Program-made: the position numbers and the translations under genes
The notes under the pieces: generated by a model
The model's input: the letters and a program-made list of their open reading frames with translations, nothing else
The model's database searches: none
What the model was told of the DNA's origin: nothing
From: Nitrospira sp.
GTDB lineage: Bacteria > Nitrospirota > Nitrospiria > Nitrospirales > Nitrospiraceae
Reading direction: 5' to 3'
DNA: 34,551 nt
Assembly (NCBI GenBank): GCA_024331095.1
Contig: JANDJE010000025.1
Location: 1-34,551 of the forward strand
Part shown: piece by piece, positions 9,047-21,995 of the stretch
Numbering within the stretch: the stretch's first letter is position 1
Layout: every line of letters begins with the position of its first letter

Positions 9047-10569
9047 AACGACCCCCCTCCGCTCGACAGCTCTCGCAATGGGATCGCCGATACGTCTGGC
9101 ACCCCTTCACGCAAATGCAGGAGTGGGAGCGGGATGATCCGCTCATCATCGAACGCGGCCGCGGCTCGTTCGTGATCGATACGGCGGGGCGTCGCTATCT
9201 TGACGGGACATCCTCCATCTGGGTCAACCTTCACGGTCACCGCCACCCCGCTCTCGACCGGGCGCTCAAACGACAACTCGACAAGATCGCCCATTCGACG
9301 TTCCTGGGGCTCTCGAACCCGCCGGCGATCGAACTGGCGCGCGAGCTGATCAAAATCGCGCCCCAAGGACTGACCCGCGTCTTTTACTCGGACAACGGTT
9401 CGACGGCGGTTGAAGTGGCCTTGAAAATGGCCGTCCAATACTGGCAGCAACGGCATCCGGACGCGGGCCCCAAACGGAGTTTTCTCCACTTGAAACTGGC
9501 GTATCACGGGGACACCATCGGGGCCGTCAGCATCGGCAACATCGATCTGTTCCACGCCCGATTCAAGCCGCTTTTGTTTCCCACCGTCGAGGCCGAACCG
9601 CCCCATTGTTACCGCTGCCCGCTCGCGCTTACGTACCCCTCATGCGATCTGGCCTGCATCGACCCTGTCGAACGGCTGCTCAAGACCCGACATCGTGAGT
9701 TGGCCGGTTTCGTCATTGAACCGTTGGTCCAAGCGGCGGCCGGCATGATCACCCATCCGCCCGGCTATCTCAAACGAATCCGCGAACTCTGCACGACATA
9801 CAATGTCCTCCTGATCGCCGATGAAGTCGCCACCGGCTTCGGCAGAACCGGGAAGATGTTCGCCTGCCAACACGAAACCGTCACACCGGATCTCATGGCG
9901 ATCAGCAAAGGCATGACCGGCGGCTACATGCCGCTGGCCGCCACCCTGACCACCGAGGAAATCTACAACGCGTTCCTGGGAACCTATGAGGAGTTCAAGA
10001 CCTTTTTTCACGGCCACAGCTACACGGGCAACCCCCTCGGCTGCGCGGTGGCCCTTGAAAACCTGCGTATTTTTCGAAGGGAACGGACTCTGAGCCGACT
10101 CAAGCCGAAACTCTCGGCCTTGACGGCCCTCCTTGCGCCCTTGGCCCGCCACCCGCATGTGGGCGACATTCGGCGAGTAGGATTGATGGCAGGCATTGAA
10201 TTGGTTCGGGACCGTCCCACCAAAGAACCGTATCCCATCACGGCAAGAATCGGTCACCGAGTCGCCGCCGAGGCGAGGCGGAACGGCCTGCTGCTCCGCC
10301 CGCTGGGCAACATCATCGTGCTGATCCCGCCGCTGAGCGTGTCCCTCTCGGAGTTGAAGCGAATGGTCGCAATCGTCCGTTCAGCGATCGAGACGGTCAC
10401 CGAACGTTTGCCGGATGGAACCGACGAAACAAGGCCGGTTGGAAAGCCCGGTCATTCTTCCAATCGATCCCGCTCGCCAGCCAACGATCGATCGCTCAGG
10501 AACGAACCGGGCAGGCTTCTCTCGCGGGGCAAGAGTCGAACTTCCTCGCCAAGACCAAGTCGCAAGTGA
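9043..10569 (+). CDS. bioA: Adenosylmethionine--8-amino-7-oxononanoate aminotransferase
   Basis: BioA is a PLP-dependent class III aminotransferase that makes 7,8-diaminopelargonate in biotin synthesis, normally with SAM as amino donor. The N-terminal VWHPFTQMQEW is diagnostic for BioA; SDNGSTAVEVALKMA, LLIADEVATGFGRTG and MAISKGMTGGYMPLA follow, with the PLP lysine at Lys289. The GTG at 9043 is the only start near the conserved beginning. At 508 residues it is about 50-80 longer than typical BioA. The extra C-terminal part (from about residue 450, rich in Ser, Arg and Pro) lies over the end of the convergent SAM hydrolase gene. No other bio genes are adjacent; it has its own promoter. Confidence 0.92.
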   Translation: MKRPPSARQLSQWDRRYVWHPFTQMQEWERDDPLIIERGRGSFVIDTAGRRYLDGTSSIWVNLHGHRHPALDRALKRQLDKIAHSTFLGLSNPPAIELARELIKIAPQGLTRVFYSDNGSTAVEVALKMAVQYWQQRHPDAGPKRSFLHLKLAYHGDTIGAVSIGNIDLFHARFKPLLFPTVEAEPPHCYRCPLALTYPSCDLACIDPVERLLKTRHRELAGFVIEPLVQAAAGMITHPPGYLKRIRELCTTYNVLLIADEVATGFGRTGKMFACQHETVTPDLMAISKGMTGGYMPLAATLTTEEIYNAFLGTYEEFKTFFHGHSYTGNPLGCAVALENLRIFRRERTLSRLKPKLSALTALLAPLARHPHVGDIRRVGLMAGIELVRDRPTKEPYPITARIGHRVAAEARRNGLLLRPLGNIIVLIPPLSVSLSELKRMVAIVRSAIETVTERLPDGTDETRPVGKPGHSSNRSRSPANDRSLRNEPGRLLSRGKSRTSSPRPSRK

Positions 10570-11327
10570 AGCGCGGCGCTGCGCTCTCGGAGAAACACTT
10601 CGACGTGGCCGTTGCTGTTGATCAAGGCTTTGGGGATTTCATACGATCCCTCGTCATAGCTGGCGACAAGCCCGTCGATCGCCCAGGCCCCGATTCGAAT
10701 CAGGAGTCCGGATCGCCGAGACCTGGCCTCCACGGCATCGACGTCTTCCCGGCGCAGATTCGAGATGAGGTTCCCGAAGTGATCGACGCAGACGATCCGC
10801 CCCAAAAGCGATTCCTCCTGCCATGCCGGGCGCACCAGAAAGCGACGGACCGGATCGTGAATCACGGGACCGAACAATTCCTTCGGCACCCCCGTGCTCA
10901 ACCAGGCGGCGGCCGGCGCGAACACGTCGCGGCCGTCGAACGTTGAACCGGCCGTCTCCAGCCGATAGTCGCGATTGTCGATTTTTCGCACCTCGGCCTT
11001 CGGATATTGCTCGAGGATTTCACTGAACAACCCGTTGTCCGGACCGATGAAAAACGAGACTCCCGTGGAGATCAACAACGGCCGCCGGCTTGTTCCGACC
11101 CCGGGATCGACCACCGCGACATGGATGGTCCCTTCCGGAAAATAGCGAATGCAGGACGCAAGGAAAAATCCGGCCTCTTCGATCCGATGAGGCGTAATAT
11201 CATGCGACAAATCCACGATCGAGACGGCGGGATTGATCCTTAAGATCACCCCCTTCATGCTCGGCACAAACCAGTCTCGCACGCCGAAATCCGACAGAAG
11301 GGTGATAAGGGGCCGCGGAGGCGGCAC
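10452..11327 (-). CDS. SAM hydrolase / SAM hydroxide adenosyltransferase (DUF62 family)
   Basis: The 291-residue protein belongs to the family that splits S-adenosylmethionine with water (or halide in SalL and fluorinase relatives) to adenosine derivatives and methionine. Seen: the N-terminal ITLLSDFGVRDWFVPSMKGV, IVDLSHDITPH, VAVVDPGVGTSRRPL and the FIGPDNGLF block, then a C-terminal beta-barrel domain with VDHFGNLISNL. It starts with GTG one base after the greA stop, so it is the last gene of the pyr operon. Its 3' end overlaps bioA by 118 nt in convergent orientation. Which SAM-cleaving reaction it performs cannot be read from sequence alone; hydrolase is usual for free-living bacteria. 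Confidence 0.88.
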   Translation of the reverse strand: MPPPRPLITLLSDFGVRDWFVPSMKGVILRINPAVSIVDLSHDITPHRIEEAGFFLASCIRYFPEGTIHVAVVDPGVGTSRRPLLISTGVSFFIGPDNGLFSEILEQYPKAEVRKIDNRDYRLETAGSTFDGRDVFAPAAAWLSTGVPKELFGPVIHDPVRRFLVRPAWQEESLLGRIVCVDHFGNLISNLRREDVDAVEARSRRSGLLIRIGAWAIDGLVASYDEGSYEIPKALINSNGHVEVFLRERSAALHLRLGLGEEVRLLPRERSLPGSFLSDRSLAGERDRLEE

Positions 11328-11328
11328 G

Positions 11329-11805
11329 CTAGACGTCCTCGAATGTGATCTCCACCACCTCGTATTCGACCGTCTTCGTCGGGGCCTTCACCTCCACGAA
11401 ATCGCCCACCCGTTTCCCGATGAGCGCGCGGCCGACCGGGGATTGGACGGAAATCTTGTTGAACTTCAGATCGGCTTCATCCTGGCCCACGAGCGTATAC
11501 CGTTTTTTCTCCCGCGACTCCTGCTCGATCACCATCACGGTGGCGCCGAACACCACCGTGTCGCTGTTTCGCCCCGTGATTTCGACGACGCGGGCGTCGG
11601 CCAGTTTGGTTTCGATCTCGGAAATTCGCGATTCGATGAACGCCTGGCGCTCTTTGGCCGCGTCGTATTCGGCGTTTTCGCTCAGATCGCCGTGCGCGCG
11701 GGCTTCCGCGATCGCCTCTATCACTTTGGGACGCTCGACCTTTCGCAGCCGATCCAACTCGGCCTTCAACGCATCGTATCCTTTTTTGGTAATCGGTGTC
11801 GGCAT
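11329..11805 (-). CDS. greA: Transcript cleavage factor GreA
   Basis: GreA enters the RNA polymerase secondary channel and stimulates cleavage of backtracked RNA. The 158-residue protein has the N-terminal antiparallel coiled coil, with the acidic tip HGDLSENAEYDAAKERQ at about residues 38-54, and the C-terminal FKBP-like domain with FGATVMV and ISVQSPVGRALIGKRVGD. Length and motif order are standard. It starts 7 nt after the carB stop and is followed almost without a gap by the SAM hydrolase, so it is inside the pyr transcription unit. Confidence 0.97.
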   Translation of the reverse strand: MPTPITKKGYDALKAELDRLRKVERPKVIEAIAEARAHGDLSENAEYDAAKERQAFIESRISEIETKLADARVVEITGRNSDTVVFGATVMVIEQESREKKRYTLVGQDEADLKFNKISVQSPVGRALIGKRVGDFVEVKAPTKTVEYEVVEITFEDV

Positions 11806-11812
11806 CTGCGCC

Positions 11813-15112
<3,300 letters not shown>

Positions 15113-15140
15113 AGTGTTCCTTGTGAATCGGCGTCGGCCG

Positions 15141-16097
15141 TCAGGACGGTTGCGGCGGCCCGATCGCCGGACGATACGGCTGGGCGGGAGGCGGTTCCTG
15201 CCGCTCCGAGCCTCGATAATGCTTGAGCGCATCCGGCAACCAGGCCTCGATTTGGTTGAGCCGCGTCGAATCGGACGGATGCGTCGACAAGAACTCCGGA
15301 ATATTTTGTTGCGCTCGAAAACAGGCCTTGCCGATCAACTGCCTGGGGCACCCGCTCATCCGTTCCCAAAACGGCACCGCTTCGCGGGGATCATAACCCG
15401 CCTGCGCCATCAGTCGGAGCCCGATAAAATCGGCCTCGGATTCCTGACTTCGTCCGAACGGCAGGGACACGCCCACGCCGTAGGCGCTCATCGCCGCCAC
15501 CGCCGCATCCGGTCGTCCGGCCGCGGCTCCCGCGGCCAACGCGCCGACCTGAGCGATCGTTTCCAGGATTCCCCTGCTGTATCGCTCGGCGCCGTGGCGT
15601 TGAAGCACGTGCGCGACCTCATGGCCCATGACGGTCGCCAACCCGTTTTCGTTTTGCGTGAATTTGAGAATGCCGGTAAAGACGGCGACCTTGCCGCCCG
15701 GCAGGGCGAACGCGTTGACGGTGCGATCGTCCTGAATGACGACGAATTCCCACTGATACTCCGGCTTGTTCGCCGCGGCGGCGATACGGCCGCCCACTCG
15801 ATTGACCATCTCGTTGATCTCCACATCGTCGCTCAACCGGGCCTTGCGCAGGATCTCGTGAAAGGCGCTGACTCCCATGGCTATTTCTTTTTCTTCGGAG
15901 ATGGTGATGAATTGATCGCGTGCGGTCCCCGGCGCGCGATAGCAACCGGTCGCCGCGGAGATGAACCACCCGGCCATGCCGAACCCCACGAGTCCCTGCA
16001 TACCGACGACAAACCGCACCCCCCGCCGGATCAGCGCGCGGCGCTCGATTGACAGGGAGAGCATCCTCTCGATCGGAGAATCGCTGGGACGGGCCAT
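15141..16097 (-). CDS. M48-family zinc metallopeptidase, probable lipoprotein
   Basis: This is a periplasmic or membrane-anchored peptidase of the LoiP/BepA-like M48 group. A hydrophobic segment ends in a lipobox (FISAATGC), followed by the mature domain with [10 protein letters not shown], the zinc motif in [15 protein letters not shown], and the third ligand Glu in [19 protein letters not shown]. The end has [17 protein letters not shown], typical of this family. Several starts are possible: GTG at 16172 (inside sppA), ATG at 16097 and ATG at 16064; I use 16097. It lies between sppA and carB. Protein quality control in the envelope is the likely role, inferred from family. Confidence 0.9.
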   Translation of the reverse strand: MARPSDSPIERMLSLSIERRALIRRGVRFVVGMQGLVGFGMAGWFISAATGCYRAPGTARDQFITISEEKEIAMGVSAFHEILRKARLSDDVEINEMVNRVGGRIAAAANKPEYQWEFVVIQDDRTVNAFALPGGKVAVFTGILKFTQNENGLATVMGHEVAHVLQRHGAERYSRGILETIAQVGALAAGAAAGRPDAAVAAMSAYGVGVSLPFGRSQESEADFIGLRLMAQAGYDPREAVPFWERMSGCPRQLIGKACFRAQQNIPEFLSTHPSDSTRLNQIEAWLPDALKHYRGSERQEPPPAQPYRPAIGPPQPS

Positions 16098-16159
16098 CGA
16101 ACGTTCGAGCCTCTCGGACCGATCGGCGGATCGATCTCGATAGATCACCTTCTGGTTTA

Positions 16160-17125
16160 CTATGGCATCCACAAATACATGAATTGCGGCGCGCTTCCTC
16201 GAAGAAATGTCATCAGATCAAGATCGCCCATGGCCGCCAACGGGCCCGGCGCCAGCAGCCGCGAATAGACGTTGTTCACGTATTCGCCGGGCCGTTGATA
16301 GGTGACGACGCGGGCCTCGGTAAGCTTGGCTCTCTTCTTCGCCAGTTCGATGGCGTCTTCCAAGTAGCCGATCTCGTCCACCAACCCGGCCGCCTTCGCC
16401 TGGTCGCCCGCATAGACCCGCCCGTCGGCCAGTTGTTTGATCCGGTCCATCGGCAAGTTCGGACGGCCTTCCTGCACGACGGACAAAAACCGCTGATAGA
16501 ACGAATCGATCAGCCCTTGAAAAATCGTCCGCTCCTCCGGCGTCATCACGCGAAACGGCGACCCCATGTCCTTGCGCGGCCCGGAAGTCACCGCCGTCGC
16601 TTCCAATCCGACCTTTTCCATCAACCCCCGGGCGTTGATCGTCAGCATGATGACGCCGATGCTGCCGGTCACCGAGGACGGGTGCGCCAACACCGCGTCC
16701 GCGGCTGAGGCAACATAGTAGCCGCCGGACGTTCCCAGGTCCATGATCGAGGCGACGATCGGAACCTTCTTGGACGCCTTGAACGACTTGATCTCGTGAT
16801 AGATGATGTCCGACGCCGTCACCGTGCCGCCCGGCGTGTTGATGCGGAGGACGACCGCCTTCACGTTGTCGTCTTGGGCGGCTTTCAACAACTGTTCCTT
16901 GATCCTCGCGACGGGGCTGGGGGCCGGCATGAGCCCCTCCTTTTCCTGCGAGTTGATCAGGCCGGAAACATCGATGAGCAACACCTTGGCCGATCCGCTT
17001 CCGCTCACCTGGGTTTCCTTGAGCGGCCCCTGGCCGGGAAACAAGGTAAAGTTGAACGAGCAACCCGACAACGGCAATCCCATCAACAATCCAATCAGGA
17101 CGGCCGCGACCAATCGGTTACGCAT
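16160..17125 (-). CDS. sppA: Signal peptide peptidase SppA (36K type), lipobox-containing
   Basis: SppA is a membrane-bound serine/lysine protease that degrades leftover signal peptides. After a short signal with the lipobox LPLSGC comes a single S49 domain with [30 protein letters not shown] (the Ser in TSGG is the expected nucleophile), [11 protein letters not shown] and [11 protein letters not shown] (the Lys is the expected general base). The ATG at 17123-17125 lies within the carA stop region (8-nt overlap ATGCGTAA). The single-domain size of about 320 residues matches short SppA proteins rather than the 67-kDa E. coli form. The lipobox is less usual for SppA, which is normally a transmembrane protein. 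Confidence 0.92.
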   Translation of the reverse strand: MRNRLVAAVLIGLLMGLPLSGCSFNFTLFPGQGPLKETQVSGSGSAKVLLIDVSGLINSQEKEGLMPAPSPVARIKEQLLKAAQDDNVKAVVLRINTPGGTVTASDIIYHEIKSFKASKKVPIVASIMDLGTSGGYYVASAADAVLAHPSSVTGSIGVIMLTINARGLMEKVGLEATAVTSGPRKDMGSPFRVMTPEERTIFQGLIDSFYQRFLSVVQEGRPNLPMDRIKQLADGRVYAGDQAKAAGLVDEIGYLEDAIELAKKRAKLTEARVVTYQRPGEYVNNVYSRLLAPGPLAAMGDLDLMTFLRGSAPQFMYLWMP

Positions 17126-18296
17126 CAGAGATCTCCATAAGTCTGACGAATTCCTCGAAGAGATAGGCGGAATCATGGGGACCCGGCGAGGCCTCCGGGT
17201 GATATTGCACGGAAAACAGCCTCCGACTGGGGCAGGCCATGCCTTCGATCGAACGATCGTTTAAGCTGAGATGCGTGATCGACAACGGCCCATAGTCGGT
17301 CTCGATCATCGGCGGACCGTCGGGAACCTCGCGCAACGGTGCGGAGGCAGCCACGGCGAAATTGTGGTTTTGCGACGTGATCTCCACCTTTCTGGTCCGG
17401 AGATCGATGACCGGATGGTTGGCGCCATGGTGGCCGAATTTCAACTTGTAGGTCTTGAGGCCGAACGCCAATCCCAAAATTTGATGGCCGAGACAGATGC
17501 CGAAGATCGGATAGCGGCCGATCAATTTCTTCACTTCATCCGCGGCATAGGGCACGCCCTCCGGATCGCCGGGCCCGTTCGACAAGAACACTCCATCCGG
17601 CCGTCGAGCCTCGACATCGGCCGCCGTCGTCGAAGCCGGCACCACGGTGACGCGACAGCCCGCGTCGGCCAATCGATGAAGGATGTTCCGCTTGATGCCG
17701 AAGTCGTAGGCGACCACGTGCCATGGACGCCCATCGGGACGAAGCCGGGGGCTCTGCCCGCCGCCGGACATCCATGCGCCGGACCCCCTTTCCCATTCAT
17801 ACGGCCGCTCGCAGGTGACCGTTCCGGCTAAATCGCGCCCGACGATACTCGGCGCCTCGCGCGCTTTGGCCACCGCGCCGACCGTATCGAGCCCGCCGTG
17901 CGTGATGACCCCCTGTTGAGACCCCTGCTCCCGCAGGTGTCTCGTCAACGCCCTGGTATCGATTCCTTCGATCGCCACGACCTTCGCTTCCGTCAAATAT
18001 TCGTGAATCGTTTGTTTGCTCCGCCAATTGCTCGCCAAGCGGCTGGCTTCCACGATCACGAACCCTTCGGCCCACACGTTCCGTGATTCGACGTCTTCCG
18101 GAGTCGTCCCATAGTTTCCGATGTGCGGACAGGTCATGGTAATGATCTGCCCCTTGTAGGACGGATCGGTCAAGATTTCTTGATAGCCCGTCATCGCCGT
18201 GTTGAACACCACCTCCCCGATCGCCTCTCCTTCGTAACCGAGCGCCCGCCCTTCGAAACAAGTGCCGTCCGCCAACGCCAGCAACGCTTTCTTCAT
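17118..18296 (-). CDS. carA: Carbamoyl-phosphate synthase small chain
   Basis: CarA is the glutamine amidotransferase subunit that supplies ammonia to CarB. The N-terminal small-subunit domain begins [19 protein letters not shown] and includes [17 protein letters not shown]; the class I GATase domain carries the nucleophile Cys268 in [16 protein letters not shown] and the His/Glu dyad in [10 protein letters not shown]. The 392 residues match the family. The ATG overlaps the DUF4149 gene stop as ATGA, and the 3' end overlaps sppA. It belongs to the PyrR-controlled operon. Confidence 0.97.
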   Translation of the reverse strand: MKKALLALADGTCFEGRALGYEGEAIGEVVFNTAMTGYQEILTDPSYKGQIITMTCPHIGNYGTTPEDVESRNVWAEGFVIVEASRLASNWRSKQTIHEYLTEAKVVAIEGIDTRALTRHLREQGSQQGVITHGGLDTVGAVAKAREAPSIVGRDLAGTVTCERPYEWERGSGAWMSGGGQSPRLRPDGRPWHVVAYDFGIKRNILHRLADAGCRVTVVPASTTAADVEARRPDGVFLSNGPGDPEGVPYAADEVKKLIGRYPIFGICLGHQILGLAFGLKTYKLKFGHHGANHPVIDLRTRKVEITSQNHNFAVAASAPLREVPDGPPMIETDYGPLSITHLSLNDRSIEGMACPSRRLFSVQYHPEASPGPHDSAYLFEEFVRLMEISDA

Positions 18297-18814
18297 CGGG
18301 AGCCTCCGACGCTTAGAAGAGACGCCCGTACCTTGATCGCCATCAACGCTACTCCCAACGCCAGCGTGACGGTGTACAACGCGCGAATCGGCGTCAATAC
18401 CCGGAACAGTGCCTCAAAGGCCGCCTTTTTAGCTTCCTCGCCCTGCGCGGCAAACGCCTGTTCTTGCAAAGAGACGGCCTGCGGATGCAGCACCAGCACA
18501 ATGACTCCCATGCTCGCGACCATGACGGCGACGATCGCCGCCTCGCCCCATCCGACCGTCACCGCCGCTTCTCCGCTCCACCGACGATACAGAAGCCCGG
18601 CGCAGAGGGTCGCGGCGGCGCCCAGGAGAAACCGCTGATAGTTCTCAAAAGCCTTGGTCAAAAACTGGCCTCCGACGTCTTGCCCGCCGAACGTGTTGAA
18701 CACCGCCGGAATCACCCCTCCGATCAACACTGCCAAACCTCCCACCCATAGGCTCAGCGCCAGCCATTCCAACGTCAGACAACCGATCAAGCTCCAGCGC
18801 CGAACGCCCCGCAC
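18293..18814 (-). CDS. DUF4149-type integral membrane protein
   Basis: The 173-residue protein has four hydrophobic segments: about residues 10-34 ([20 protein letters not shown]), 62-77, 85-108 ([20 protein letters not shown]) and 142-160. The layout and the opening W-G-G-L plus the conserved HPQ after helix 3 resemble DUF4149 (TMEM205-like) proteins, whose function is unknown. It starts with GTG 14 nt after pyrC and overlaps carA by 4 nt, so it is co-transcribed with pyrimidine genes. No transporter or enzyme motif is visible; any role in pyrimidine metabolism is only suggested by position. Confidence 0.75.
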   Translation of the reverse strand: MRGVRRWSLIGCLTLEWLALSLWVGGLAVLIGGVIPAVFNTFGGQDVGGQFLTKAFENYQRFLLGAAATLCAGLLYRRWSGEAAVTVGWGEAAIVAVMVASMGVIVLVLHPQAVSLQEQAFAAQGEEAKKAAFEALFRVLTPIRALYTVTLALGVALMAIKVRASLLSVGGSR

Positions 18815-18828
18815 GGGTTATCCGAATT

Positions 18829-20106
18829 CTATTGGCCAGACCTGTATGCCACGCGCCCGCCCACAATCGTCGTTTTCACGAGTCCCTTGACCTTCCAACC
18901 GGCGAACGGCGTGTTGCGACTTTTCGATCGAAACGCACTCGGATCGACTTCCCATTGCGCGTGTCGATCGACGATCGTGACGTCGGCATCGGCGCCCACC
19001 GCTAAGGTGCCCTTCCGAAGGCCGAAGGCGGCGGCCGGAGCGGCGGTCAGTTTCGTCACCGCCTGCTCCACCGACAGCACGCCTTCATCCACTAAAGCGA
19101 GCGTCAGGGGGAGGGCGGTTTCGAGTCCGACGATGCCGAACGGCGCTTCGGTAAAGTCCTGTTGCTTTTCCTGGGCCGCGTGCGGCGCGTGGTCGGTGGC
19201 GATCACGTCGATCGTCCCGTCGCGCAAGCCTTCCTTGATCGCGCGAACGTCCTCGCTTGTGCGCAAGGGCGGATTCATCTTGGCATGGGTATTGTACCCG
19301 TGAACCGTGGTTTCGGTCAGCGTGAAATGATGCGGACAGGCTTCCGCCGTCACCCTGATGCCGCGGGCCTTGGCCTCCCGCACCATCCGCACCGATCCCG
19401 CCGTGCTGATATGAGCCAGGTGAAGCCGCGCTCCCGTCAACTCCGACAACAACAGATTGCGGGCCACCATCACGTCCTCGGCGGCCGCCGGGATACCGGG
19501 GAGCCCCAATTCCGTCGAGACCAGCCCTTCGTTCATGCACCCGCCTTCGGCCAGGTTGAGATCCTCGCAATGGTCCACCACCGTGAGGTCGAACGCCAAC
19601 GCGTATTCCATCGCCCGGCGCATGACCAAACTGTTCATCACGGGTTTGCCGTCATCCGAAATCGCGACGCAACCGGATCGGTGAAGATCGCCGATCTCCG
19701 CCAGCTCTTTCCCCTCGGATCGTTTGGTGATCGCCCCGATCGGCAACACGTTCGCCAGACCGGCCTCACGGCCTCGTTCGATAATGAACTCGGTCACCGC
19801 TTGATTGTCGTTGACCGGGTTCGTGTTCGGCATGCAGCAGACCGTCGTGAATCCGCCGGCGACGGCCGACGCGCTGCCGCTCTGAATGGTCTCTTTGTAT
19901 TCGAATCCGGGCTCCCGAAAATGAACGTGCAGATCGACGAATCCCGGCAGCACCAGCAACCCGCGCGCGTCAATGACGTCGCAGCCGGGAGGCGCCGGCA
20001 GATCCCGACCGACCGCGGCGATTTTTCCCCCATCGATCAGCACGTCTCCCATGCCGACGTATCGGCCCGGATCAATCACCTGCCCGCCTTTAATTAGCAA
20101 TGCCAC
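18829..20106 (-). CDS. pyrC: Dihydroorotase (type I)
   Basis: PyrC interconverts carbamoyl aspartate and dihydroorotate using a binuclear zinc site. Zinc-ligand blocks are present: DLHVHFREPGFEYKE, the His in DHCEDLNL, the His in HLAHISTA, and Asp in ATDHAPHA near the C-terminus. The length of 425 residues fits the PyrC/PyrX type I group. The GTG at 20104-20106 is chosen because AAAGGAGG lies about 10 nt upstream and the protein then starts MALLIKGGQVID, the normal amidohydrolase beginning; the frame stays open further upstream but is antisense-like there. It lies 29 nt after pyrB. Confidence 0.96.
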   Translation of the reverse strand: MALLIKGGQVIDPGRYVGMGDVLIDGGKIAAVGRDLPAPPGCDVIDARGLLVLPGFVDLHVHFREPGFEYKETIQSGSASAVAGGFTTVCCMPNTNPVNDNQAVTEFIIERGREAGLANVLPIGAITKRSEGKELAEIGDLHRSGCVAISDDGKPVMNSLVMRRAMEYALAFDLTVVDHCEDLNLAEGGCMNEGLVSTELGLPGIPAAAEDVMVARNLLLSELTGARLHLAHISTAGSVRMVREAKARGIRVTAEACPHHFTLTETTVHGYNTHAKMNPPLRTSEDVRAIKEGLRDGTIDVIATDHAPHAAQEKQQDFTEAPFGIVGLETALPLTLALVDEGVLSVEQAVTKLTAAPAAAFGLRKGTLAVGADADVTIVDRHAQWEVDPSAFRSKSRNTPFAGWKVKGLVKTTIVGGRVAYRSGQ

Positions 20107-20135
20107 CGCTGTGTTTCCTCCTTTCCCGTGCGCCG

Positions 20136-21056
20136 TTATCCCGCTTCCGACATGAGATACAAGACCCCCATGCGCACCGCCACGCCGTTGGCCACCTGAT
20201 CCAGGATCACGGAGGAAAGGCTGTCCGCCACGTCCGGCGCGATTTCCACCCCGCGATTGATCGGCCCCGGATGCATGACGATGGCTCCCGGGTCCGCCAA
20301 TTCGACCCGCTCGGCCGTCAATCCGTAGAGTCTCGCGTACTCGCGGATGGTCGGAAAAAGGGCCCGCCCCTGCCGCTCCAATTGAAGGCGGAGCATCATG
20401 ATCACGTGCACGCCGCGCAATCCTTCGTCCATGTCGTGGTATACCGTCGCCCCCAGCCGCTCGACGCTGGACGGCATCATGGTCGCCGGACCCACCAAAC
20501 GGACTTCGGCGCCGAGTTTGGTCAACGCATAGAGGTTCGACCTGGCGACGCGGCTGTGCGCCACATCGCCGACGACCGCAACCCGCAATCCCTTGAATTC
20601 CAGTCCACGCTGTCGAATGGTGTAGAGATCGAGCAAGGCCTGCGTGGGATGCTCGTGCCATCCGTCCCCGGCGTTGATGACGGAAGACTTCACGCCTCGC
20701 GCCAACGTGTCCGCGGCGCCGGCCGACGAATGTCGCAACACGATGATGTCCGCCTGCATCGCCTCGATATTGCGGGCCGTGTCCAGGAGCGTCTCTCCCT
20801 TGACGACGCTGCTCGTGGAGGGGGAAAAATTGATCACGTCCGCGCTCAACCGCTTCGCCGCCAACTCGAACGACGTGCGGGTTCTCGTGCTCGGCTCGAA
20901 GAAGAGGTTGACGACGGTTTTCCCCCGCAGCGCGGGTACTTTCTTGATTTCCCGTCCGGTCACTTCTTTGAACGAGTCCGCGGTATCGAGAATCAGCCTG
21001 ATCTCGTCCGTCGACAGAGAAGCCAGACCGAGCAGATCTTTGCGTTTGAGGCCCAT
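20136..21056 (-). CDS. pyrB: Aspartate carbamoyltransferase catalytic chain
   Basis: PyrB joins carbamoyl phosphate and aspartate, the committed pyrimidine step. The carbamoyl-phosphate loop [31 protein letters not shown], and the C-terminal [12 protein letters not shown] aspartate-binding block are intact. The ATG at 21054-21056 gives 306 residues, close to the 311 of E. coli; a TTG at 21068 would overlap the pyrR stop and has no binding site. It follows pyrR by 8 nt. No pyrI regulatory chain is present, in line with control by PyrR. Confidence 0.97.
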   Translation of the reverse strand: MGLKRKDLLGLASLSTDEIRLILDTADSFKEVTGREIKKVPALRGKTVVNLFFEPSTRTRTSFELAAKRLSADVINFSPSTSSVVKGETLLDTARNIEAMQADIIVLRHSSAGAADTLARGVKSSVINAGDGWHEHPTQALLDLYTIRQRGLEFKGLRVAVVGDVAHSRVARSNLYALTKLGAEVRLVGPATMMPSSVERLGATVYHDMDEGLRGVHVIMMLRLQLERQGRALFPTIREYARLYGLTAERVELADPGAIVMHPGPINRGVEIAPDVADSLSSVILDQVANGVAVRMGVLYLMSEAG

Positions 21057-21064
21057 ACCGTCTC

Positions 21065-21700
<636 letters not shown>

Positions 21701-21706
21701 TCAGGT

Positions 21707-21740
21707 AAAAAAAAACCTCCTCACCCGTGACGTGAGAAGG
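21707..21740 (-). terminator. Intrinsic terminator in the pyrR leader (attenuator)
   Basis: In the minus-strand transcript the arm CCUUCUCAC (21740-21732) pairs with GUGAGGAGG (21724-21716) in nine pairs including one G-U, around a 7-nt loop. A run of nine U follows (21715-21707). It lies about 70 nt before pyrR, so it must be bypassed for operon expression. Confidence 0.85.
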
Positions 21741-21780
21741 TTGAGTCGCCGCCCCCCAGGCCGATTGGCACGGCTTTCAT
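21721..21780 (-). CDS. Candidate 19-residue pyr leader peptide
   Basis: Between the PyrR-binding hairpin and the terminator an ATG (21778-21780) opens a 19-residue frame starting MKAVPIGLGGGDS and ending in TGA at 21721-21723. AAGGAG lies 7 nt before the ATG, a good ribosome binding site. The frame crosses the whole 5' arm and loop of the terminator and stops inside its 3' arm, so a ribosome on it would melt the terminator. The AAGG of its binding site is also part of the antiterminator. The peptide itself resembles nothing I know. Whether it is translated is unproven. Confidence 0.45.
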   Translation of the reverse strand: MKAVPIGLGGGDSTFSRHG

Positions 21781-21799
21781 CTTGTCGCTCCTTGCTCAC
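21732..21799 (-). promoter_or_regulatory. Antiterminator alternative of the pyrR leader
   Basis: GUGAGCAAGG (21799-21790) can pair with the terminator 5' arm CCUUCUCAC (21740-21732) over nine bases, with one bulged C. It shares UGAGC with the 3' side of the PyrR-binding hairpin. Binding-loop hairpin plus terminator, or antiterminator alone, are therefore mutually exclusive folds. Confidence 0.7.
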
Positions 21800-21814
21800 C
21801 TCACGGGATGAGCC
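21794..21814 (-). promoter_or_regulatory. PyrR-binding-loop hairpin (anti-antiterminator)
   Basis: The transcript segment CAUCCCGUGAGGUG (21810-21797) matches the known PyrR binding loop consensus ARUCCNGNGAGGYU at all but its first and last bases. It is enclosed by a GCUCA/UGAGC stem. The hairpin begins about 8 nt from the predicted transcription start. In characterised systems PyrR-UMP stabilises this hairpin and so favours termination. Confidence 0.75.
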
Positions 21815-21828
21815 TTAAAGGTAAAGGG

Positions 21829-21857
21829 ATGGTACCGGGCCGACGTTTCGGTGTCAA
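21829..21857 (-). promoter_or_regulatory. Promoter of the pyrR operon
   Basis: On the minus strand TTGACA (21852-21857) is followed after 17 nt by TACCAT (21829-21834), 10 of 12 consensus bases. Transcription would start near the A at 21822, just upstream of the PyrR-binding hairpin. Confidence 0.75.
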
Positions 21858-21995
21858 GCCCGCCTCTTATTCATGAAAATCGAACCGCGTCCCCGTGACA
21901 TCGTCGGAGCAATCGCCCACAACATTCCTTGCCTTTCGTGAACGCGGTGAATTCAAGAAGCGAAACGGGTAGCGGTCCATCGGCTTTCCATCGGC

